DNA from: Colwellia polaris
Lineage (GTDB): Bacteria > Pseudomonadota > Gammaproteobacteria > Enterobacterales > Alteromonadaceae
DNA length: 64,000 nt
Direction of reading: 5' to 3'
Assembly: GCF_002104515.1 (NCBI RefSeq)
Contig: NZ_NBOE01000007.1
Coordinates: forward strand, 1-64,000
Shown: one piece after another, positions 48,607 to 57,059 of the stretch
How positions within the stretch are numbered: position 1 is the first letter of the stretch
How the letters are laid out: every line of letters starts with the position of its first letter
Program-made: the position numbers and the translations under genes
The notes under the pieces: model-generated
Told to the model about the DNA's origin: nothing
The model's database searches: none
What the model saw: only the letters and a program-made list of their open reading frames with translations

Positions 48607-49279
48607 GAAAAATTATCCACTTTATTTATTGTTTATTAGCTTACTTTTTATTACTTCAACGAACGTAACTGCACAGGGTAATAAAACCAATACGATCGAT
48701 AACAGCATTCGTATCACACCAACCAGCAATATTTTACTCTTAGGTGATAGTATCAGTGCAAGTTATGGGATGAAACCCACCCAAGGCTGGGTACATTTAC
48801 TTAATGAAAAGCTTAACGAGCAAAATCAACCTTACACAATAATAAATGCCAGTGTTAGTGGCGAAACGACGAGTGGCGGTTTATCTCGGCTAGCAGGCAT
48901 TTTAGCTAATCAAGATGTTGACCATTTATTGATTGAGTTAGGTGGAAACGATGGTTTGAGAGGCTATTCTCCTAAGTTAATAAAAAATAATTTGTTACAA
49001 ATGGTGAAACTTGCACAAGATAAAAACATTAAAGTTTCAATGATTCAGATAAAAATCACACCAAATTACGGCCCAAGATATAATAAAATGTTTGAGCAGG
49101 TTTTTGAAGACGTTGCTAAAGCAAGCAATATAACCTTACTACCATTTTTCATGGAAGCGGTTGCCACCGATAAAAGCCTTATGCAAGCCGATGGCATTCA
49201 CCCTAACGCAGAAGCCCAACCAATAATTGCCAATTATGTTGAGCAGCAACTTAATAATTTAATGACGATGGAACAGTAA
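48605..49279 (+). CDS. tesA: TesA: thioesterase I / lysophospholipase / arylesterase
   Basis: A 224-residue SGNH hydrolase with a signal peptide (MKNYPLYLLFISLLFITSTNVTAQ). The blocks are LLGDSISASYGM (Ser nucleophile), NASVSGETTSGG (Gly), LGGNDG (Asn) and DGIHPNA (Asp/His). It is a periplasmic acyl-hydrolase. The tesA/ybbA/ybbP divergent arrangement is conserved with E. coli. The start codon shares two bases with that of ybbA, leaving no intergenic space. Confidence 0.95.
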   Translation: MKNYPLYLLFISLLFITSTNVTAQGNKTNTIDNSIRITPTSNILLLGDSISASYGMKPTQGWVHLLNEKLNEQNQPYTIINASVSGETTSGGLSRLAGILANQDVDHLLIELGGNDGLRGYSPKLIKNNLLQMVKLAQDKNIKVSMIQIKITPNYGPRYNKMFEQVFEDVAKASNITLLPFFMEAVATDKSLMQADGIHPNAEAQPIIANYVEQQLNNLMTMEQ

Positions 49280-49285
49280 ATAACA

Positions 49286-50857
49286 ATGGAATTTATTTGG
49301 ATTGGTTTTGCGTTTATTTGTGGCTTATTAACAAAGTTGGTGGCTTTACCACCGTCAATTGGTTATTTGGCTGCTGGGTTTATCTTACTTTTTCTAGGTT
49401 ATGAAGCTGATAGCATGATCCATGTATTAGCTGACATTGGTATCACGCTAATGTTATTTACCATAGGTTTAAAGCTCAATATAAAAGACTTACTCAAAGC
49501 CGAAGTTTGGTTAGGCAGTATAAGCCATACCGCTGTTTGGTTAGTTGTTGGTGTGGTCATCATAAAAGGTATGGCATTAATTACTATTCCTTTTATCAGC
49601 GGTTTAAGTTTAACAACTTCAGCATTAATTGTATTTGCCCTAAGCTTTAGTAGCACCGTTTGTGTTGTTAAATTAATGGAAGAGCACGGAGAAATGCGAA
49701 CACGCCATGGCAAACTCGCCATTGGTATACTGGTAATGCAAGATGTTATCGCCGTAATATTTTTAGTTGTAGCTACCGGTAAAATACCAACCCCTTGGGC
49801 TGGCTTATTACTGCTGTTCATTCCTTTAAAACCATTAATAAATAAAGCTATTGATAAAGCAGGCCATGGAGAGTTAATTCCATTAATGGGCTTTTTCATT
49901 GCCTTTGGTGCCTACGAATTGTTCGAATTAGTGCATATTAAAGGGGATTTAGGCGCGTTGTTAGCTGGCATGTACTTAGCGTCTCACACTAAAGCGAGTG
50001 AAATAACTAAGTCACTACTGAGCTTTAAAGACTTATTTTTAATTGGCTTCTTTTTATCTATCGGTTTTACCGCATTACCTACAGTAGAAATGCTAGTAAT
50101 AGCCTCAGTATTAACATTGTTGCTGCCTATTAAGTTTATGCTGTTTTTCTTTATTTTAGTTAAACTGAAACTCCGTGGCAGAACTGCATTTTTATCCGCT
50201 TTAGCCTTAAGTAACTTCAGTGAATTTGGCCTTATTATTGCCGCATTAAGTGAAAAAGCCGGCTGGTTAAGTTCTGAGTGGCTAGTAATATTATCATTAA
50301 CGGTAGCCTTGTCATTTATCCTCACTAACGTGTTATATAACTATGCCCACGACTACTTTGCCAACCATAAAGAAAGGTTTAAGCGCTTTGAAAGTAAAAA
50401 ACGTTTAATAGAAGATGACTTTATTCAACCTTGCGATTCCCCTATTGCCATAATAGGTTTGGGCCGTGTTGGTATCGGTGCATATAATGCTTTAAATGCT
50501 CAAGTTGGTAACCAAGTTTGGGGCTTAGACACTGATAAAGCAAAAGTAGAATGGCTAAATGAACAAAGCATTCAGGCCTATTTTGGCGATGCTGAAGATG
50601 CCGATTTTTGGGAAAGCATAGACTTGAGTAAAATTGAGCTAATACTATTAGCTTTACCCTCAATACTCGACATGAAAAGTATCACCCGTCAATTAAGACG
50701 CACAAATTACCAAGGTAAAATAGCCGCTATTGCCCGTTATGATGATGAACATGAAGCGCTAGAAAGCTTCGGGGTTGATAAAGTGTTTAACTTTTATAAC
50801 GAAGCTGGTGTGGGTTTTGCTGAAGAAAGTATGAGCCTAATTAAGAAGATTTCATAA
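49286..50857 (+). CDS. CPA2 cation:proton antiporter with RCK domain (KefB-like)
   Basis: A 523-residue protein: about 12 helices with CPA2 motifs (GFILLFLGYEADSMIHVLADIGITLMLFTIGLKL split over helices 1-3, and an SSTVCVVKLMEEHGEM segment), and a cytoplasmic TrkA-N/RCK domain (about 390-510) with nucleotide loop IAIIGLGRVGIGAYNAL. It resembles KefB/YbaL-type K+/H+ antiporters but has no TrkA-C domain. It follows tesA by 6 bp and is probably cotranscribed. Confidence 0.88.
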   Translation: MEFIWIGFAFICGLLTKLVALPPSIGYLAAGFILLFLGYEADSMIHVLADIGITLMLFTIGLKLNIKDLLKAEVWLGSISHTAVWLVVGVVIIKGMALITIPFISGLSLTTSALIVFALSFSSTVCVVKLMEEHGEMRTRHGKLAIGILVMQDVIAVIFLVVATGKIPTPWAGLLLLFIPLKPLINKAIDKAGHGELIPLMGFFIAFGAYELFELVHIKGDLGALLAGMYLASHTKASEITKSLLSFKDLFLIGFFLSIGFTALPTVEMLVIASVLTLLLPIKFMLFFFILVKLKLRGRTAFLSALALSNFSEFGLIIAALSEKAGWLSSEWLVILSLTVALSFILTNVLYNYAHDYFANHKERFKRFESKKRLIEDDFIQPCDSPIAIIGLGRVGIGAYNALNAQVGNQVWGLDTDKAKVEWLNEQSIQAYFGDAEDADFWESIDLSKIELILLALPSILDMKSITRQLRRTNYQGKIAAIARYDDEHEALESFGVDKVFNFYNEAGVGFAEESMSLIKKIS

Positions 50858-50882
50858 CGATTGAGGTTTACGCTTATTTAAC

Positions 50883-51720
50883 AACCAAAAAGCTTAATTA
50901 AACCCAAATTAATTATGACTTCTCCTGCCGTCCTCCTTATTTTCTCCCTGTGAATAGTTCTTTTACAAGGAGAAAAGAAGGAGAAAGTAATGAGCAGCAA
51001 CTAAATTCAATAAAGTTAAGACCCGGCATTAATAGAAAGTAATGCATAAATTTCAGGCATAAAAAACGGTGATATTTTTTATAATTAGTAACCAAAAGCT
51101 TAATTAATTCCAAATTAATTATGACTTCTCCTGCAGTCCTCCTTATTTTCTCGCTGTGAATAGTTCTTTTTACAAGGAGAAAAGAAGGAGAAAGTAATGA
51201 GCAGCAACTAAATTCAATAAAGTTAAGACCCGGCATTAATAGAAAGTAATGTATAAATTTCAGGCATAAAAAACGGTGATATTTTTTATAATTAGTAACC
51301 AAAAAGCTTAATTAAACCCAAATTAATTATGACTTCTCCTGCCGTCCTCCTTATTTTCTCCCTGTGAATAGTTCTTTTTACAAGGAGAAAAGAAGGAGAA
51401 AGTAATGAGCAGCAACTAAATTCAATAAAGTTAAGCCCCGGCATTAATAGAAAATAATGTATAAATTTCAGGCATAAAAAACGGTGATATTTTTTATAAT
51501 TAGTAACCAAAAGCATAATTAATTCCAAATTAATTATAACTTCTCCTGCCGTCCTCCTTCTTTTCTCCCTGTGAATAGTTATTTTTGCAAGGAGAAAAAA
51601 AGGAGGAAGTAATGAGCAGCAACTAAATTCAATAAAGTTAAGCCCCGGCATTAATAGAAAGTAATGCATAAATTTCAGGCATAAAAAAACGGTGATATTT
51701 ATTGTAATATCACCGTTTTA
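50883..51720. repeat. four tandem copies of a ~207-bp repeat with hairpins
   Basis: Units begin AACCAAAA(A)GC at 50883, 51090, 51297 and 51505 (periods 207, 207, 208). Each has a long hairpin, in unit 1 at 50933-50983: CTCCTT-A-TTTTCTCC pairs with GGAGAAAA-G-AAGGAG, plus outer steps. Each also has CCCGGCATTAATAGAAA and a terminator-like A-run CGGTGATATT; only the last unit completes that terminator. The array fills the gap between two convergent genes. Two minus-strand ORFs across it are repeat artefacts. Confidence 0.92.
51682..51720. terminator. intrinsic terminator closing the tandem array
   Basis: AAAACGGTGATATT-TATTGT-AATATCACCGTTTT is a 14-bp perfect stem bounded by A- and T-runs. It can stop transcripts from both convergent genes. 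Earlier units carry only its left arm. Confidence 0.88.
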
Positions 51721-51887
51721 AATTTGTTTAGCTAACATTAATTAACTTAAGTTAAGGTTATCAGCCCCAACTTACAACACTCACTTGCTAAGTTCTCAAC
51801 CTCTTTATAAAGACTAATGTAGAGGATGAACTAATATCTTGTTAACCCATTAAAGCAAGTCAACACGCTACTTTTCTGGTGTTATAA

Positions 51888-53048
51888 TTATACCGCTAGG
51901 GTTAATATCTCACGACTTGTTTGTAAGCTAATATCGCTGTTTTCGCCTAACGCCGTCATACCGTGTTGCTCTAAACGTTCAATCAATAAATCTATATCTT
52001 TGCTGCCAAGCTCTACGTCTGATAACCGTGTTGGTACTTGCATTTTTTCAAAAAATTCTTCAGTTAAACGAATAGCTTGATCAATACGAGCATCTTCATC
52101 ACCTTCGGTTATTTGCCAAACACGTGTTGCATATTGAAGCAGTTTTTCACGTTTTTGTGCTTTACGTACTTTCATTACCGCTGGTAAAACAATCGATAAA
52201 GTACGCGCATGATCAATACCAAAAGCACCGGTAAGCTCATGACCTATCATATGCGTTGACCAATCTTGTGGTACACCTGCGCCAATAAGACCATTAAGTG
52301 CCATGGTTGCCGACCACATAATATTCGATCTAATATCTAAATCATCTTTGGTGTCAGCTGATAATGCTTTAGGGCCTTCTTCAATTAAGGTTTGCAATAA
52401 ACCTTCACTAAAGCGGTCTTGCACTTTGCCGTTAACACTATAAGTTAAGTACTGTTCGATAGTATGAACAAAGGCGTCAACTACGCCATTACTGATTTGG
52501 CGATCTGATAAAGACAAAGTAACTTTAGGATCTAACACAGCAAATAAAGGACGAACTAACGGGCTTGAAAACGCAAGTTTATTGCCATCTCTTGTTACTA
52601 CAGAGTTACCATTACTTTCAGAGCCAGTAGCAGGTAGCGTTAAAACGGCACCAATAGGTAAAGCTTTTTTAACGGCTTGCTGTTTAGCAAGAATGTCCCA
52701 AGGGTCATTGCCATCTTCATATAAGGCTGCTGCAGCAATAAATTTAGCACCATCAACAACAGAGCCGCCGCCTACAGCAAGTATGTAATCAATTCGTTCA
52801 GCTTTAATAATTTCAGAAGCTTTCATTAAGGTGTTGTAACTTGGGTTTGGCTCAATACCTGAGAACTCGAAGAAAGTATGTTCGTTAAGCGCCGAAATTA
52901 CTTGTTGATACACACCATTACTTTTAATAGAACCGCCACCATAAACAAGTAAAACTCTTGCATCTGATGGAATTTCTTGTGAAATAGCGGCAATTTGCCC
53001 TTCACCAAAATGAATGCGTGTTGGATTTTGAAAACTGAAATTTAACAT
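51888..53048 (-). CDS. iron-containing alcohol dehydrogenase (YqhD-like)
   Basis: A 386-residue group III alcohol dehydrogenase. It has the cofactor loop GGGSVVDGAKF and the metal site in VDAFVHTIEQ and GHELTGAFGIDHARTL (Asp and three His). Length and NFSFQNPTRIHFGEG start match E. coli YqhD, an NADPH-dependent reductase of short-chain aldehydes. The co-located Ohr, DJ-1-like and LysR genes suggest the group clears reactive aldehydes and peroxides. Confidence 0.93.
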   Translation of the reverse strand: MLNFSFQNPTRIHFGEGQIAAISQEIPSDARVLLVYGGGSIKSNGVYQQVISALNEHTFFEFSGIEPNPSYNTLMKASEIIKAERIDYILAVGGGSVVDGAKFIAAAALYEDGNDPWDILAKQQAVKKALPIGAVLTLPATGSESNGNSVVTRDGNKLAFSSPLVRPLFAVLDPKVTLSLSDRQISNGVVDAFVHTIEQYLTYSVNGKVQDRFSEGLLQTLIEEGPKALSADTKDDLDIRSNIMWSATMALNGLIGAGVPQDWSTHMIGHELTGAFGIDHARTLSIVLPAVMKVRKAQKREKLLQYATRVWQITEGDEDARIDQAIRLTEEFFEKMQVPTRLSDVELGSKDIDLLIERLEQHGMTALGENSDISLQTSREILTLAV

Positions 53049-53091
53049 TGTTATATCCTAATATTATTCTGTAAGTCATGTATAAATGCAC

Positions 53092-53131
53092 TTTTTGAAC
53101 AGAAAATTTGAGTCTTTATTCTGTTCAAAAA
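53092..53131. other. 11-bp inverted repeat between ohr and adh
   Basis: TTTTTGAACAG (53092-53102) and CTGTTCAAAAA (53121-53131) are perfect inverted copies 18 bp apart, just past the ohr stop and 44-83 bp before the adh ATG. It could be a weak terminator or an operator. Confidence 0.5.
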
Positions 53132-53135
53132 ACTA

Positions 53136-53564
53136 TTAAATAATGCTCAACACTATATCAATATTGCCGCGTGTTGCATTTGAATATGGGCAAACTTGAT
53201 GCGCTTTATCTACCATGATTTGTGCTTCGTTTTTATCCATATCGCCTAACGACACCGCAAGTTTAACTGCAATACCAAAACCACCTTCAACTGCACCAAT
53301 AGCAACTTCTGAGTTGATATAAGTATCACTAGGTAAAGTAATTTTTTCTTGGCCGGCAACAAATTTTAGTGCGCCAATAAAACAAGCGGCATAACCGGCA
53401 GCAAATAATTGCTCTGGATTAGTACCCTGCCCGTCATCACCACCTAAACCTTTAGGTGTTGACAATGTAAGGTTTAAACGGCCATCGTCTGATTTTGCAC
53501 TACCTTCACGTCCACCAGTGGCTGTTGCTTTTGCGGTATAAGCTATGTTTTGTAATTCTTTCAT
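53136..53564 (-). CDS. ohr: organic hydroperoxide resistance protein Ohr (OsmC family)
   Basis: A 142-residue OsmC-fold peroxidase with both catalytic Cys: AAGYAACFIGAL and HQVCPYSNATRGN. The N-terminal YTAKATATGGREG and GTNPEQLFAAGY segments are typical of the Ohr branch. It reduces organic peroxides using lipoyl thiols. No OhrR (MarR-type) gene is near; the LysR gene at 54507 is the more likely regulator. Confidence 0.93.
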   Translation of the reverse strand: MKELQNIAYTAKATATGGREGSAKSDDGRLNLTLSTPKGLGGDDGQGTNPEQLFAAGYAACFIGALKFVAGQEKITLPSDTYINSEVAIGAVEGGFGIAVKLAVSLGDMDKNEAQIMVDKAHQVCPYSNATRGNIDIVLSII

Positions 53565-53637
53565 GACATATTCCTATATATTGGCTGTAGAAAGTCACAT
53601 ATAAATACGTAACTTTCTAAGTTACAGCTACGTAAAT

Positions 53638-54330
53638 TTAAGCAGAAAGTTGAGCAAGTAATTTCTCAGCAGCTAGCGCTGAACTCGCAGGGTTTTGACC
53701 AGTAATAATTAGGCCATCTTGTACTGCAAAGGCATGCCAATCTTCTGCTTTTTGGTATTCGCCACCACGTTTAATCAGTTCATCTTCGAGTAAAAAAGGC
53801 ACGACTTCTGTTAGTTCTACCGCTTCTTCTTCACTGTTTGTAAAGCCAGTTACTGCTTTGCCTTTAATGGCAAACTCGCCCGATGCTTGTTTAACATTTA
53901 ACAACGCTGCACTCGCATGACAAACAGTTGCTACGGCTTTACCAGCGTTTAAAAAGCTTTCAAGTAAGCTGATCGAGTCAGTGTTATCGGTAAGATCCCA
54001 TAATGGACCATGCCCACCAGGGTAAAATACGCCATCAAAATCACTTTCGTTAACTGAAGATAATTTTACTGTAGCCGAAATTTTAGCTTGTGCTGCAGCA
54101 TCATTGTCGTAACGGTCAGTGGCTTCTGTTTGAAAATCTTCCAGCTTACTTGTTGGGTCAATAGGTGCTTGACCGCCTTGTGGTGAAGCAATAGTTACTT
54201 CAGCGCCAGCGTCGATAAATGCATAATAAGGGGCGGCAAATTCTTCAACCCAAAAACCTGTTTTTTGACCTGTGTTGCCAAGCTCGTCATGTGAAGTAAG
54301 TACCATCAATATTTTCTTAGTCATATTCAT
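53638..54330 (-). CDS. DJ-1/PfpI-type glyoxalase-like protein
   Basis: A 230-residue class I glutamine-amidotransferase-fold protein with the nucleophile elbow TVCHASAALL (Cys), GVFYPGGHGPLWDL, a catalytic-acid-like VEEFAAPYY and NPASSALAAEKLL near the end. This is the HSP31/HchA-like subgroup, members of which act as glutathione-independent glyoxalases or chaperones. AAGGA lies 3 nt before the ATG at 54330 and 9 nt before an ATG at 54324; the latter may be the true start. First gene after the LysR divergence point. Confidence 0.88.
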   Translation of the reverse strand: MNMTKKILMVLTSHDELGNTGQKTGFWVEEFAAPYYAFIDAGAEVTIASPQGGQAPIDPTSKLEDFQTEATDRYDNDAAAQAKISATVKLSSVNESDFDGVFYPGGHGPLWDLTDNTDSISLLESFLNAGKAVATVCHASAALLNVKQASGEFAIKGKAVTGFTNSEEEAVELTEVVPFLLEDELIKRGGEYQKAEDWHAFAVQDGLIITGQNPASSALAAEKLLAQLSA

Positions 54331-54441
54331 TCATCCTTTTATTTGTATAGGTTAATGTAAGTGCGATTGTCTGTGTCTGCATTTTCAATAAAGTAAGTAT
54401 ATGCACTAAAATCCACATGAACAATGCAGATTAAACTGACA

Positions 54442-54468
54442 ACATTGTATCAATAATTAATACAATGT
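54442..54468. promoter_or_regulatory. inverted repeat, probable LysR operator
   Basis: ACATTGTAT-CAATAATTA-ATACAATGT is a perfect 9-bp inverted repeat with a 9-bp spacer and the T-N11-A layout bound by LysR regulators. It lies 39 bp before the LysR start and 110 bp before the divergent DJ-1-like gene. Confidence 0.65.
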
Positions 54469-54506
54469 ATGCTTGACTACATTTTTTGATTGATTGGGCG
54501 TTGGTT

Positions 54507-55418
54507 ATGGATATTTCATTTGAACAACTTAAGAGTATGGTTGTTTTTGCTCAAGTCATTGAACAAGGAAGCTTAAGTGCGGCGGCGAAACATTTAGGAT
54601 TATCACGAGCTGTAGTGAGTTATCACCTGAAAAAACTTGAAGAACAGCTTGAAGTAAAACTCCTTAATAGATCAACCCGTTCTATTAACCTTACCGAAGC
54701 TGGCCAAGCCTATTATGAACGTTGTCGCATTATTGCTGAACAAGCGAGTGTAGCTAAACAACAAATTGAAAATTTCAAAAACGAACCCATAGGATTACTT
54801 AAGATAACCTGCCCAGTGAATATTGGTTTGCAGATGGTTGTACCTGCACTGAATGAATTTAAGAGAATTTATCCTAAGATTGGGCTTGATGTTATGTTAA
54901 CTGATGAAGTAGTAAACATTATGAAAGAAGGGATAGATTTAGCTATTCGCGGCGCTCCTTTACCCGACTCTGGTTTACAAGCAATTAAACTTGCTACTTT
55001 GGAGACATGTTTATGCGGCGCCCCTGATTACTTTCTTCAATATGGACGGCCAACAAAACCGGCAGATTTAGCTGAACATCAATGGGTAATATACAAATTA
55101 ACCTCGGGCGTATTAACGCTGAAAAAAGGTAGCCGATCATTCAGTATTGCCACCAAAGGAAGTATCAGTACAAATAACGCAGCAGCTCGTACCGCTTTTG
55201 TTGAGGATGGTCATGGCTTAGCGCGCATCCCTAAATATGATGCACGGCCAAAAATAAAGGCAGGTACCCTAGAAACCGTACTTGATGATTATTTATTTAG
55301 TGATATAAACGTTTATGGTGTGTTTCCACCAGGTACAGCAAACGCTAAAAAGCTTAGATTACTACTTAACTTTTTAAAAGAATATTTTACGCGTCAAATA
55401 AGCAATAAATTACCCTAA
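54507..55418 (+). CDS. LysR-family regulator of the stress cluster
   Basis: A 303-residue LysR protein: helix-turn-helix with LSAAAKHLGLSRAVVSYHL and the substrate domain of the AaeR/DmlR-like subgroup (PIGLLKITCPVNIGLQMVVPAL, DLAIRGAPLPDSGL). The frame opens at 54486; the ATG at 54507 gives the normal N-terminus. Divergent from the DJ-1-like, Ohr and aldehyde reductase genes, it most likely controls them, probably through the inverted repeat in between. Confidence 0.9.
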   Translation: MDISFEQLKSMVVFAQVIEQGSLSAAAKHLGLSRAVVSYHLKKLEEQLEVKLLNRSTRSINLTEAGQAYYERCRIIAEQASVAKQQIENFKNEPIGLLKITCPVNIGLQMVVPALNEFKRIYPKIGLDVMLTDEVVNIMKEGIDLAIRGAPLPDSGLQAIKLATLETCLCGAPDYFLQYGRPTKPADLAEHQWVIYKLTSGVLTLKKGSRSFSIATKGSISTNNAAARTAFVEDGHGLARIPKYDARPKIKAGTLETVLDDYLFSDINVYGVFPPGTANAKKLRLLLNFLKEYFTRQISNKLP

Positions 55419-55464
55419 TGTTAAATGAAAATATTAGATATGCTATATATTACAACAAGTTGAC

Positions 55465-55605
55465 TAATACCAATTGAAATAAATAATCGAACATTTAAAG
55501 GCGGTTTAAATCGTCAATAACGGCGTTGCTCTCAATCAAGCGCCCTGCTACTGAAAATTTATCCTCGTTTAAAATTGACCGATTCATTATTTCAATTGGT
55601 ATTAT
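55465..55605 (-). repeat. MITE-like repeat family B, copy 2
   Basis: A 141-bp element bounded by AATACCAATTGAAAT and its near-inverted copy ATTTCAATTGGTATT. Reverse-complemented, it matches 6484-6693 across both arms, lacking only that copy's ~73-bp insert. Across the roughly 54-bp conserved arm I count only a few differences. No ORF. Confidence 0.82.
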
Positions 55606-55652
55606 TACATTGGGTATATTTAGCTTTTGACTACTAGCTAAATGACAGGCAT

Positions 55653-55680
55653 AAAAAAACCGACAAAAGTCGGTTTTTTT
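55653..55680 (-). terminator. terminator of the tRNA operon (bidirectional)
   Basis: AAAAAAACCGAC-AAAA-GTCGGTTTTTTT. Situated 47 bp past the last tRNA-Glu on the minus strand; it would also stop transcripts from the LysR gene. Confidence 0.88.
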
Positions 55681-55727
55681 ATTTCACTTTTAAGCACTGC
55701 TTAAATTACTAAAAGTAAAATAATAAG

Positions 55728-55803
55728 TGGCATCCCTAAGGGGATTCGAACCCCTGTTACCGCCGTGAAAGGGCGGTGTCCTAGGCCTCTAGACGATAGG
55801 GAC
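55728..55803 (-). tRNA. tRNA-Glu(TTC), copy 4 of the operon
   Basis: A 76-nt tRNA with anticodon loop CTTTCAC (TTC), D-arm CGTCTAGAGGCC, T-arm GGGGTTCGAATCCCC and encoded CCA. The first acceptor pair is G1-U72. Identical to the other three copies. Confidence 0.97.
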
Positions 55804-55895
55804 ACTAAAACAATATGAACATAGCTAATTAGCTACTTCATGTTTTGTATCTGATTGCTAAATGTATAAAAACACTTATCAATCTAAGTTAATGG

Positions 55896-55971
55896 TGGCA
55901 TCCCTAAGGGGATTCGAACCCCTGTTACCGCCGTGAAAGGGCGGTGTCCTAGGCCTCTAGACGATAGGGAC
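55896..55971 (-). tRNA. tRNA-Glu(TTC), copy 3
   Basis: Identical in sequence to the other three tRNA-Glu copies; TTC anticodon and encoded CCA. Separated from copy 4 by 92 bp. Confidence 0.97.
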
Positions 55972-56108
55972 ACATTAATACCAATAGAAAACTTAACACC
56001 TTGTTACCGTAAAAAGCTCTAGCCTAGTGAACTTATAATAACACTGTATATTCTATAGTATGTGTCAAAAAACACTTACCAATAAACTTATCAAACTAAA
56101 AAAACGAG

Positions 56109-56184
56109 TGGCATCCCTAAGGGGATTCGAACCCCTGTTACCGCCGTGAAAGGGCGGTGTCCTAGGCCTCTAGACGATAGGGAC
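56109..56184 (-). tRNA. tRNA-Glu(TTC), copy 2
   Basis: Identical in sequence to the other copies. Its flanking spacers share AGCTCTAGCCTAGTGAACTT with the next unit (about 56016 and 56225), evidence of tandem duplication. Confidence 0.97.
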
Positions 56185-56329
56185 ACATTATAAACTCAAA
56201 ATACTTACCATAATAAAACCGTATAAAGCTCTAGCCTAGTGAACTTATGATTTACATTATATATTTCTTGTTTGTGTCTTAAAACACGAACTCATTTTCA
56301 TTTTACTTCCGAAGAAGCTTCCGAAGAAG

Positions 56330-56405
56330 TGGCATCCCTAAGGGGATTCGAACCCCTGTTACCGCCGTGAAAGGGCGGTGTCCTAGGCCTCTAGACGATA
56401 GGGAC
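56330..56405 (-). tRNA. tRNA-Glu(TTC), copy 1
   Basis: Identical in sequence to the other copies; the first Glu gene after tRNA-Ala. A GAAGAAGCTTCCGAAGAAG stretch with short repeats lies at its 3' side. Confidence 0.97.
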
Positions 56406-56541
56406 ACTAAAACGATAAAACATAGCAATAAAGCTTTGTTTCTGGCTATCCGATTAACCTAGTCTTTCAACCTAGTTCATCCAATCGCCGTTATCTTTTT
56501 AACTATCTTTCACTTGTGCTATCAACACGAGTGAATAATAT

Positions 56542-56617
56542 TGGTGGAGCTATGCGGGATCGAACCGCAGACCTCTTCGCTGCCAGCGAAGCGCTCTCCC
56601 AGCTGAGCTATAGCCCC
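56542..56617 (-). tRNA. tRNA-Ala(GGC)
   Basis: A 76-nt cloverleaf: acceptor GGGGCTA, D-arm TAGCTCAGCTGGGAGAGC, anticodon loop CTGGCAG (GGC), T-arm GCGGTTCGATCCCGC, encoded CCA. First tRNA in the five-gene operon. Confidence 0.97.
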
Positions 56618-56701
56618 ACATAGAAATAAAATAAGTGGCCTAATACTTACTTTACTCCAACATCCAAAAAGTAACTCAGTTACTCGTTGAAAGCGAGGCG
56701 C

Positions 56702-56730
56702 ATTCTAAGCAGCGACCATGATACTGTCAA
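56702..56730 (-). promoter_or_regulatory. promoter of the tRNA-Ala/Glu operon
   Basis: On the minus strand TTGACA and TAGAAT are 17 bp apart, followed by a GC-rich GCGCCTCGC discriminator of the kind found in stringently controlled stable-RNA promoters. It lies about 85 bp before tRNA-Ala. Confidence 0.85.
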
Positions 56731-57059
56731 CCCTTATTTTAGATATTAGGTCATTTTTTTTAAAGATTTAAGTTAACTGATTACTTATAATACAAGTTGT
56801 TTAAATTTTACCTAAATTTTACTTATTCGAGTTAATTTAATCGTCAAAATGTATGCGTTATTAATAACGCATACATTTGCCAACAACAATGAGCAACATC
56901 CATATAAATTCCAACTGAACTAAAATGAATAACAATACCTGAGTATATAGTGATTTGTTGATTAATCCTTCTAACAGCACTATACCCTATAGCGAGTTGC
57001 TTTATTTATTAATCATAAAAAGGTAAAGTTGGTTTTCAATTGAAAAGATAAAAAATTAT
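56731..57059. other. intergenic, no gene seen
   Basis: AT-rich gap between the tRNA promoter and yvcK. It contains one palindrome, near 56845-56876, where ATGTATGCGTTATTAATAACGCATACAT forms a 14-bp perfect dyad (AATGTATGCGTTA/TAACGCATACATT). No ORF. Confidence 0.55.

Noticed and set aside
50937-51302. Minus-strand 121-residue ORF with internal repeats
   Set aside because: It lies within the 207-bp tandem array. The period is close to a multiple of three, so one open unit repeats itself. There is no family match, and the frame breaks at 1-bp indels.
51292-51669. Minus-strand 125-residue ORF with the same repeated peptide
   Set aside because: Same cause as the neighbouring ORF: an artefact of the tandem repeats, covering hairpins and a partial terminator.
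50883-51720. Tandem repeats as a CRISPR array
   Set aside because: Units are ~207 bp and nearly identical throughout, with no unique spacers and no cas genes in the window.
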